Shown here piece after piece: positions 27,691 to 38,535 of a stretch of DNA of 64,000 bases (its first letter is position 1; each line of letters starts with the position of its first letter). The notes under the pieces are model-generated. The model was not told the DNA's origin and ran no database searches. It saw only the letters and a program-made list of their open reading frames with translations. Source of the stretch: Chara braunii (Eukaryota > Streptophyta > Charophyceae > Charales > Characeae); NCBI GenBank assembly GCA_003427395.1, contig BFEA01000004.1, positions 5,909,591-5,973,590 of the forward strand, written 5' to 3'. The position numbers and the translations under genes are program-made.

Positions 27691-30600
27691 NNNNNNNNNN
27701 NNNNNNNNNNNNNNNNNNNNNNNNNNNNNNNNNNNNNNNNNNNNNNNNNNNNNNNNNNNNNNNNNNNNNNNNNNNNNNNNNNNNNNNNNNNNNNNNNNNN
27801 NNNNNNNNNNNNNNNNNNNNNNNNNNNNNNNNNNNNNNNNNNNNNNNNNNNNNNNNNNNNNNNNNNNNNNNNNNNNNNNNNNNNNNNNNNNNNNNNNNNN
27901 NNNNNNNNNNNNNNNNNNNNNNNNNNNNNNNNNNNNNNNNNNNNNNNNNNNNNNNNNNNNNNNNNNNNNNNNNNTTTGTTTCCTGTCCTTTTTTTTCCGT
28001 TGTTTTTTTTTTGGTTTTTTTTTTTTTGGTGTTTCTTTGTGTGTATGTGCGTGTGTGCGCGCACGTGTGTGTGTATGTGAGAGAGAGAGAGAGAGAGAGT
28101 TTCCATTGGTTGGTTGCCTCCACCATTCATGCATCAGCTGTCATATTTGTTTTTGCGATGAAAGTCGCAACGGGTCATCTAGTTGTAGTTGCAATCTTTT
28201 GGATGTACTGACGGGTACCCCTGTCTTTGACTTATGGCAGCTGTAATTTTGTGGGTATTGTGAACTCTGAATGGGTCTCCTTATGTCAATCTTTTGGCAG
28301 GGTGGGCTTGCGGGACCAATGGGTGGACAGGGTGGTCAAATGGGTGGACCTGGTCCAATGGGTGGAGCAGGGCCCTTGGGTCATCACGGGCCTATGGGAG
28401 CGCCCACCATGCTTCATCCAGGGCAGTCACAACAGCAGCCTCAGGTATGAATTGCACTTTCTGTGTAGTACTGTCTGCTTACCTCACCCATCAATGGGGG
28501 TCTTGGTAATTTGAAGTTTATCTTTTGTATATAGCTGTCAGTGCCACCGTGGTTCCACATATGATGCAATGCACTGTGGATGTTTTAGACGTGAGTTCCA
28601 TCTTTGATGATATGGTCGTGCCTTCAGAGTTTGATGTGGGACACATGTTGGTTCCCAAGTGAGATGATTTTATGATAACTTTTATCTGAATTTAAGAGAA
28701 TATTGTACTAATTTGTACGTATATTGCACCTTTCCTTGCAACAAATCCAAGGTTACTGCAAAGACACAGTGGAGGGCATGCCTATCACTAGATAGGCATG
28801 GGGATGATCCAAGAAGTCAAAAGGAGTGGAGAGAAACACAAATTGGCACCCCTCAGAGAGGCAAAGAGAGTAGCTTACATGGATGGATATCCTCTGTGAC
28901 CGTGGATGGAAATGGAGAAGAAGGGGACGATGCAGCAGCCGAAATGATAGCAGATGGGGAGGGAGAAGAGGGGGACAAGTTTGGGGTAAAAGAAGAGAGT
29001 CCAGAAATGATAGCTAGCAGATTCTATCAACTCTTAACCATCTCCAATACGATGTCAAGTCTGGTCGGATCGCGTAGTAGTCACCCTGAAGTAGTTGCCA
29101 AGTCTCTGATTTCTCTCTCTCTCCGGTTAGAAAGAAGAAGTCTCTCCCTCTCTCCGTCTTGTAACCCAGATTCTGGCTGGTTAAGAGGCTACCTTGAATT
29201 GTGGCAGATCGCAGAGTGGTTTCCACTGTGGCCGGGGTGTTCTCTAAGCTTTGGTCCCCGGGTGGGTGCTCTTCTCTTCAATGCTGCTGTAGACCTGTGT
29301 CAGTCTCTCCTATCTCCTCTAATAAAAACAGTAACTCTGCCCTACTGATGATCAACCGTCCTGTGCAGGAGCCAGGTGTTAAATGGAATGTCTAACTATG
29401 TCCCTCTGGTCCAGTGCTGCACAGGGCCTACCAGAGGTCTTGCCTGTGTGCATCCAGGGCTAGCCGATCAATGGTCCTATAGTAAAGGGTAATATTTAGT
29501 AGGTAGGTAATTTTCCTGTAGTAGTAGGTGAGTTCTATGGCTGTTTGATTTGTGATTTCGTTTTCGTTTTTGGACGAGGATATCAGGGCAATGGCTTGGG
29601 TGTAGCCATTTCCGTGCATAGACTGAAGCTTGGTAATGGCCCCTGTATTTTACTGGGTTGTCTGTGAGGAGTTCTGGCCGTCGTTGTTGAATTGATAACA
29701 TGAGTTGTGGATTAAAGAGGAGGGATTAAAAGCAAATTGAGGAAGAAATAGGAGGAGACAAGGAGAAGACGAGGAACAAAAAAAGAACCAAGGAACGAAA
29801 AAAGAACCAAGGTCCAGGAAATGAACCTAATGATGTGGGGAAGTAAGGGTCCCTGGGCCCATAAATCCAACGCCAGGTCCTACAAGGTCTGTGTGGAAGA
29901 CTCGTGCATGGCATGTGATGTCATTTGTGTGCAGCTGCATCTCTGCCTCTTGATGTGAGCATTCTGTCATCTCCACCTCTTCGTGTCATGGATGTTCTTG
30001 TGCTGCTGAGTGCAGACTTCTTTTGTTTGGCTTTGTTCATCTTATTCCATGTCATGGATGTCCTTGTTCTTTCTCTGATATTCCAATCTCTAGGCCCTCC
30101 CATCTTTTGATCAGCTTTTCCCGTGGACTCGCCAGTATATGGAGTAATGTTTTGTGTTGCCTATCTAACCTTTTCCTCTCTTGCCCTGGCTGTGTCAGCA
30201 ACCCGGTATGCAACAGCCTATGCCCTTAATGATGGGTGGACCTGGGGCGGGGGTTATGCCTTTGATGCAGCAACAGCAACAAGCGCAGGTGAAGTCTTTA
30301 CCCTTCACACTGGTGTGTTTATATCCTAAACTTCTGGAATTATTGAAATAAAGGCTGAATTTCCATTGTAACTAGCTTAACGTTGCACGACTTTCATATA
30401 AAAATCTTAAGGTAAGTTGGTTTCTGGGTGTTTTTTAGGCAAATCTCTCGGGGGTGTTTGAGGTGTAGATAGCAATGGAGTGACAACAACGTTACCTTCT
30501 TGGCGAAGCAATGCCTGTTTGGCATAAGTGACAAACCTTGAGCGTCGACTGGATGGCATAAGTGACAAACCTTGAGCGTCGACTGGATAAGTGACAAACC

Positions 30601-33600
30601 TTGAGCTTCGACCTGCGCTTATTTCTGAGGCAGGTGGCATTAGTACGCATTACAAATGGCAAAATTTCAAGATTGCAGATGGCGAAAATGATCCTGAAGA
30701 TGGTGGAAATTTTGAAATTGTTCTTGTGACACAACATTTGCATGCTATTGGGTAATGTTTCAAAATTTTGATCCCCCACTGGTGGTACAGTTTTTTGTTC
30801 GTCGGGGAACAGGTTGTTGAAGGTCGATTTTGTAACAGGATGCTGTGGCCGAACGATTGTGACAGACAGTTGCCATGATGGGGTCTTGATGAGAGCTTGC
30901 TTCGCATCTCGCTCCACTACACGACACTCTACGTGCATTTGGACGATTTTTCTAGACCTGAGGCATTTGAAAAGTTGGACTCGTGCAACTGTACGTGATC
31001 CAGAAAACGACCAAATGCATGCAGAGTATTCTGTAGTGGAGGGAGGCCCTCCGCGTATCGGGTTGGATATGTCTTCTGAATTGGACATCGAAATCTTGTT
31101 GTTCATTGAATAATCAGACTTCTTTTGATGAATAGGTTAGAGGGAGTGACGCGTATGTTTTCTGGTGTGAAGTTTGCTTTTCATTGAAAATGGCTGTTGC
31201 AGAGGTTTCAGTCCTCTCTGGTTGGGGAGGAGTAACTATGTAAAGCTAGGGGCATGAGGAGTGTGGGAAAAGACTGCTACTGACATGGAGTTGTCTATAC
31301 ACTTGGGTGATCCCTGTTCTGTGGTCTCAGGGTTACTACCAACCACCACCTCAACAAGCTGTGGATCCCCAGCAGCAGCCACAGCCACAACAGCAGATGC
31401 CCCAGCATATGCAGCAGCAAATGCCACAGGGAATCCAGCAGCAAATGCCTCAACAGATGCAGCAGCAAACACCTTTGCAGCAGCAGGTAGCAATGACTGG
31501 CAAGATGGATTTGAGTGGAATTGAATGAATTCCTTTTTTTTCCGGAAACATTTGAGACCACTTCTTGATTGATGCGTGTCATCCTTCCGCAGGGGCCATG
31601 CTAATCTTCTCTGTATCGTTCCAATTGTAAAGGACATCCAAAGTTCATGTCCAGTGCACTGTGAATGTGAATGCAAAGTGATTACTATGGTTCAGCCGGC
31701 GCTTGATGGGGAGTTAATTGTACATGGTTGGTAATGCATCTGTCGGTTTGGGCAGTTGGGGCTGGCCTCGTATGCCAGGCGAAAGGACGTGGCCAGCTGT
31801 TTTTCGTTTTGCTGTAACACACACGTAAGAGGAGCTATGACCTGGCCATGATGGAGTGGAGCCTGTGACAGTCATGGGCAACTGTTGGACCACTAAGCTA
31901 TGTTGAAAGACTGACCTCTATGCTCTTTGTTGAATGAAGCTCTCTACATTACTAGTTGTCTTCTCAGACCTGACCACCAATGACCCTTAAGTGGTAGTGA
32001 TGTTGTGTCCTCTGTCTGTTTACAGCACCAGGGTTGCCCTCCTCCCTTGTCGAATGAAGCTTTCAAAGATTACGTGTGATCGTTTCAGACCAGATGTCCC
32101 ATTTCCTAGACTTTCTGAATTTTCAAACCACCAGTATGCTCCCCAGGCAAAAGTATCCTGTGAGAATATGTATGTTCGAAACTTTTGCGGGTTTGGGGAA
32201 CTGGGCCAAAATGTCTGGAGCCACCAGCCAAAACAAACAATCGTACTGGTGCCGGCTCGTTTTTTTTTTTCGTAATGGTGTGAAGCAGGATTTCGGGTCG
32301 GAAAATATGGCCTCGGTTGTATTGGTGGTTTAAGCTTGGGGAAGTCGTGTGGTTGCTCGACTGTCAGAGCACATTTTTTTCCTGACTGGGATTCTGTGTT
32401 GATGAGAATACTGGAAGCCAAATTCTCCACAAGATGGAAAGTGTGTCGATGTATGTTTAGCTTCAGGCAGTTCGTCTTACGTGTTCAGTTTTGTGTCATA
32501 GATTAAGGGACATAGGGGGACACCAGATGTCAACCTTTCTTTTCATGGCAGAGCAAGCACGATGTTTGGATGCTGTTCTTTGGGATGCAGCAGGGGCAGC
32601 CTGCCCTGGGATGCAGGAGGGTCGGTTTGCCCTGAGGGACATTGAATATAACTTACAGGGAGGGTTAGGCTCTTGAGAACTGCTGCTGCTGCTGCAAATG
32701 AGGATGCATTTTGTTAAACCGCCACTACCTTTCACATATGTCGGTGGCTGGCGAGGGCCCCACGAGGCCCCACGATTTCCGGAGGCCGCCAAGGCAAAAA
32801 TGGCCGCCGATCAAATATATCAACAGTGGATGCGCGTTGGACCTGGCCTCCGAACATTTTAGGATGAGGTCTGTTTCCCAATGCGACATAGTCCTAAAGG
32901 TGGTGGTGGGGTTTGAAGCGCGATAAATCTTTTCAGGGTGGGAAATTGAATGCTATGTTGGAAGATCGCATAAGTTTGTCCACTAGTTTATTGTGTGGGA
33001 GCACTGGGAGGGAAATAGTAAACTCAGTGCTCACTGGAATAGGTGAGAGCAACAATGAACTGGTCATTCATAGGCGAGTTGTGAATAAAGATTGGCATGG
33101 TCTGTTCTAGGCTTCTGGCTAGTGGTATAGCAACTACATTTGTGTTAGCATCAAGTAATGATGATGATGCAATTATCCTCATGATGGGTTTTGCAGGGAT
33201 ATTACCAGCTGCCTCATGCGCAGCCGTCTGTTTCTGAACGAAAGGTGAGCTGTTTGCTCTTGTGTTTGTCATAGGATGGAGCAATGGAAATAACTCCGAG
33301 AAAAAAAGAGGATGTATGTATGTGGTTCATATCTTGCAGACTTGCATCCAAAACGTATTTTGAGTAAAAGCTGTTGGCTTTCTTAAACCACTGGGTCACC
33401 CGGGCCTCGAGGTGCTGCAGTGCGCTCCAAGCTTTTTTGAACCCGCCAGCTGCACACTTCTTTTTGTCTCTTGGCTGGTGCCGCCAGCCAACTGTGGTCT
33501 CGTAGCCCAGAGTCACGAAAACCTCGGAGTTGGCAACTCTACAAGGCTGGGGCTGTGTACACTGGCTTTTTAAATTCATGGAGTAGGGTTGGGGGGAGGG

Positions 33601-36600
33601 AACTCCTGGACACACACATCAAGAAGATTTGATGTTTATTGTTTTGAGAACGTGATAGAGGTTCTTGTAAGTTCTCTCTATGGATAGGTGGAAAACAAGG
33701 AAAACTTGTGTGCACTGTGTGTTGAGTGATGCTCTTGAATTATTTCACTCTTGCGGAGTATTGTGATTGTGTACATATGATTGGGCCCAGGGAAGGTGTA
33801 GGTGGGGTCCCTCCCTGTGCTGCAGTTATGCAAGGGGGAATGGTCTGAGTTACAGTCTACCCCTGACTGAGTAGCAGGTAGCGAAGAAATGGATCGAGAC
33901 AAGGGGTGACATATATCAGGATTGAGTCGATCGTAACCCTCTTTGTATTTTGGCTGTTGGTGCGCTATTCTTGGTTTGTGCAGCCCGTGGCCCCTCCTCA
34001 ACAGTATATACCTCCTACTTGCGATTGGAGTGAGCACACTGCTCCTGAAGGGTACAAATATTACTATAATTCAGCCACTGGTGTGAGCCAGGTGAGAACC
34101 TCAGCCAATATTCCAGGAGCGACTTGAAGCAAATCACAGCAGGGGTTCTGATGGGATGTCTCATGGCTGCTGTTTATGAAGAGAATCATTCGTGGCATGT
34201 TAAAAAGGATCGTCCGCTTGGATTCTTCACTGAGGAATGTGTGCATATGTGTTGAGGTTTCTGTCAGTGAGTGGAGATCGAAAGAGATGACCAAGCAATG
34301 TTGAATGTTGTGTAGTTTTCGTTTGTTAATCATGGTTACAAGCGCAATCATGCAGTGCACTGAGAGGTTTCGGAGCTAATCAACTTGTGCTTTCATGTGC
34401 TTTCTTTTTTGTTGTTGACGCAGTGGGAAAAGCCACCAGAGCTGACAGCATACGAGCAAGCACAGCAACAAGTGTCAGTGCAACATCAGATGCCACCACA
34501 GCAGCAGCATCAGCAGACTCCTCAGCAGCAGGGAATGCCTATTGTGGTGCGTATCTCTCCTGTCTGGTGTACGATGGATGTCCTGGTGGACAGTAAATGA
34601 CTTGCAAATAGTCACGTGTGAATGTTTCGAGCCTTGCCAATAGTAAATGACGTGTGAATGTTTTGGACCTTTCTGTTTCCGGCATCATAACACCATTAAG
34701 GGTCTTGACGGACATTAAATGTTCTTAAGGGTTAGTGTAGTAGTGCTGTGGTGTGTGTTGTTGGTTCGTCAAGACCTATGATATCGAACTGTCAATGATT
34801 GGACCCTGAATGTAAATGACATTGCGAATGATCGGATCTGTGCAGTGTTGTGGTGTGTGTTGTTGGTTCGTGCATGTGTCAATGTGTACGGTGTGGGATA
34901 GTGCATGCATCCTCGTAATTTTGTTGTGATGCCCATTCTCGTAAAACAGCAAGAAAAAGGGAAAAGATATTATTGCAGGCCTGTAACATGGAGTAGATAT
35001 CGAACACAGAGCCACCAGAGGACGACGGGAGAAGAAGCAGAACAAGTAGCAGAAGCTGATGGAAAAAAAGAATACAAATGTGTATGAAATCCAGAGTTTG
35101 AAGGGCGTTTACCCTATGGACATGAACTTGATATCCATCAATGACTGGGTTATTGATACATGATTGCAGCGAAAGTTTATGGGCAGCAGTAAAATTTTGT
35201 TGAATTGATCTGAATACCTTGGTATCAGGTCACGCATGGAGCTTCGAGTTTATTGACTGGATGATTTATGGTCACTTCAGTTCCATGGTTCCTTTGTCAA
35301 GGATTGTCGGGCTTGTGTCGTGCTTGCTTTCTGATGACACTGAGCAAGGACCTCTCTCCTTTGTCCGTTCTTGTGCAGCAGCAGTACCCAGGGGCACAGA
35401 TGCTTGGGCAGCCTATGCAGGTGCGTGGATGATGGTGGGGATCATTGTTCTTAGGGAATTGACTCTTGCTTGAGGTTGTCATTGTCCCCTTGTCTAAGAA
35501 GTAAGATGACAGTAAATGTGTTTCCAGCACCGTCTAGCCGACACACAGGATGCATGCTTGGAACAGTGAGTTTGGCAGAGGAGTTTCGGGGTTGCTGGTT
35601 GTTTTGTGATATTGAGAACCACTTCTTGCAGTTGTGTTGCTGCAGATCAGTCTTAAGTGAACAGGACCGCAAGAATATCTTCTTATTATCTGACTCCGAG
35701 TTGTATATCCATTCATCTGTGATGTGAGCAGTTTTATGGTGACTTCTGGATCGAGGGAATATGGGATGATCCCCTGCCAAGAAGAATATTTTGTTTTGCG
35801 AACGTTGACTGCCGTTTACATTGCATCTCACTTGTTTCATTAATGAGACGGAAAGAAAGAAAGAAAGAAAGAAAGCGGCAAGCCACTCACTTTGCGTCTA
35901 CTTAGGTTTTGTTTAATCAACTTTAATGGTGCTTTCTCATGTGCTCATTTTGATTGGTGTGTTGCAGTATGGGCAGCAGCACCAGGGGGGCATGCAAGGA
36001 ATGGAGGCTCGTCCAAACCAGATACAGGTAAGCGTAATTCGACTTTGTTGGTTCGTTCATTCTTCCTGATATACAGCTCCTGTGTATTATAGGATTTGGG
36101 TTTTCTCTGTCTTAGGCAGTATAGTGGATGCTCTATTTTGCAGGTAAAGTCGGACGTATTTCTTAAGTGTAGGGGAAGGAGCTGAAACGTTTTGGGAAAT
36201 GGGCTTGTTACTTTTGTTGTCATGTAAGAAAGAGAAAGAGGAAAGAATCACATAGATGACCTGGGCCTTCCTTTCCATAGGGAGAGGGTGTGACCCAGAA
36301 GGAAAGCCGGCAAGTGGGCTTAATCGTTGGTTGGTTCTTTTGCAGGGCCCTCCCGGCGCAAATCTCTTTGTCTTTCGCATACCAGATGACTTTACGGATG
36401 AGAACTTGACTCAAACGTTTACTCCATTTGGTGCGTAACCCACTATCTTTCTCCAATTAAGATAAGAAGGGTTGAGCAGTCGAGTAAACGAGCTGTGCGC
36501 TTTAGTGATTTCAGCAGCGAAAGGCGGATGTCCTTTCAATGCTTCTGTCAAAAGGGAAAAAGCTTACCTTGCATAATTCATTCTGTGGGAAAGTAACTCT

Positions 36601-38473
36601 TTACCTCAGTGGTCACCACTTCTGGTGGGATTTGGAAATCTGTTCTCATGAATGATTGCAGTGATAGGCCCACCCTTGCATATATTCAGTCGTAAACTCG
36701 CAGGTGCTCTTCTTCGAGGAAAGTGTTGTATTGATCTGAAGTTCCTGAACACAGAACAGCAAAACTGTTTGGAATGAAGAACAGGTGAAAAGGAAATGTG
36801 ATGCGATTTCATGAACTTCGTAGATGAATGAAGAATGTGGGGGCGGTGTTACAGAGGACTCAATTTTGCAGCTGTGATCTAGAAACCACCATCATTTGGA
36901 GTTCGACCTCGTCGAGTATCTGCATTTTTGTTCTAGGGTGCCGTTCTACGACGTGGTTCAACACTGTTTGTTGGGTTAATCATGATATTGTTTGGTGTTA
37001 ATTCTTTGTTGTCGATAATGAACGAGTTTTATTGACACCGTTAGGGTAAGTTTTATATTATTGAATAGTCAATCGTTTGATACGGTATATTATTTCAGCA
37101 TGCTCGCCACATCATCTTCTCTTTTCAGAAAACAAGAATTGTTCTTTTATCATTTGTTGCTCTCTGTGGTTAGATATCCTGTTTATGTGAATGGAACAAA
37201 ACGGCCACGGATAGTGCACCCCCTGCATGAGGAAGAGCTGCGTAAATGGAGAAATGGTCGAAATTGGTAAATTCGGAAAAAAAGAAGAAAGATGGTGTTC
37301 ATGTGACACCCTACTTGGGTAGGCGCCTGTGTAGTGGTCTTGTGACATCCTTCTGCATACTCTTTATAGTTTTGCCGGTATGCAATGCTATTATCAAGTC
37401 ATAGATGGTCCAACATCTTCGTATGGTAGGCACTCTCTCATTGGATGAGGACGTGTGTATTCGGAACGCAGATGTGCCAGGGCCAGCTGATTTTACGGCC
37501 CCATGAACGTAGTGTTTGCGGCGGTAGAACAGGAGCAGGCCGCGGCTGGTCCCACAATTGTGAGAAGTCTTGTCACTGCTGGTTGTTTGTGCACATAGGT
37601 GGTCTGGTGATGTCTGTATTTACTGAACCTTTACTCGTTTAAACCACCAGTACACGACCCCAGCCTTGCAGTCCGAGACTTGTCGCCACAAGAAAAAGAG
37701 GCTGAAACGTCAAACTCTTTGCCCGCCGTTGATATATAGGATCGGCGGTCACGTGTTTGTTTCGCGCTTTCCAGAATTCAAGGTGTCAGGTCCACGGCGC
37801 AGGTGCCCATGTACTGGTGCTCAACCCACCACCACATTCCAGCCCCTTTTTGCCGAGGCGGATTCCCTCTGCGCGCCAAGCTTTGATGAAACGCCAGCAG
37901 GATACTTTTTCTTTTCTTTTGGCTGGCGCTGCCAGCCATTTTTTCCCAGTGGCCACAAGCCGCCGAACCTCTCAGAGTGCCTCCTTTTCAGTTCTCAAGT
38001 TTGCCTGGACGACGTATTGGCAGTCAAGGGATTGCAGCTGGAGTGAGGTGCATATATTTCTTGTTTACCAGATACCGGAAAGAGTGGAAGAGAGTCTTCT
38101 CCCTTTCTTGGACTGTTACTTACCCTGTGACATTCTGGTTATGTCAGGGAATGTGATAAGCGCACGTGTAGGAGTGGAGAAGGAGAGTGGGAGGAACCGA
38201 GGCTTCGGGTGAGTGGAAATTGTGCGGAATGAATTGGACCCTGAGGGTGGTGCACTTCTAGATGGGTATTCAATGTAAAGTTGTGCTTGTTCGGTGTAGT
38301 TGTATTGTACTGAAATTTTGTCCCACGCACTTGTAACAACAGCATCCAGAAGTAATATCTGGTGTATGAGATGCTTGTATTGGCCTCCTATATGGAGTGC
38401 CTGGCTTTTAGAGTCTCTCATGTGTGAAGGTTGAATGTTTTGTTTGTTAGTATGTGGGCAGCCTCCAGTCGGT

Positions 38474-38535
<62 letters not shown>

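Larger units (their letters stand above)
26588..30288 (+). other. Gly/Met/Pro-rich low-complexity region (exons 10-13, residues about 251-392)
   Basis: Exons 26588-26635, 27405-27546, 28301-28444 and 30199-30288 give repeats such as [20 protein letters not shown] and FRPRGG. A few Arg residues sit in RGG/RGGM contexts. Frames and phases (2, 0, 0, 0) are continuous, which argues that these repetitive exons are truly coding. Composition is of the kind that drives condensate formation in RNA-binding proteins; that role is inferred. A 284-bp assembly gap lies in the intron between the second and third of these exons and does not touch coding sequence. Confidence 0.85.
31331..33244 (+). other. Gln-rich region (exons 14-15, residues about 393-460)
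   Basis: Exon 14 (31331-31486) encodes a Gln/Met/Pro-rich run with QQQMPQ-type repeats. Exon 15 (33197-33244) encodes [16 protein letters not shown]. Both exons begin with the tetrapeptide GYYQ, suggesting an internal exon duplication. FCA proteins also carry a long Gln-rich stretch before and after the WW domain, so the position fits. Confidence 0.85.

Noticed and set aside
27262-28134. Frames of 190-270 codons around 27.3-28.1 kb on both strands
   Set aside because: They run through 284 N and GA/CT repeats. The true coding part here is only exon 11 (27405-27546) of the large gene, in one frame.
28713-29348. 211-codon frame in intron 12
   Set aside because: No recognisable domain, embedded in an intron whose flanking exons join in phase without it; could be a repeat remnant.
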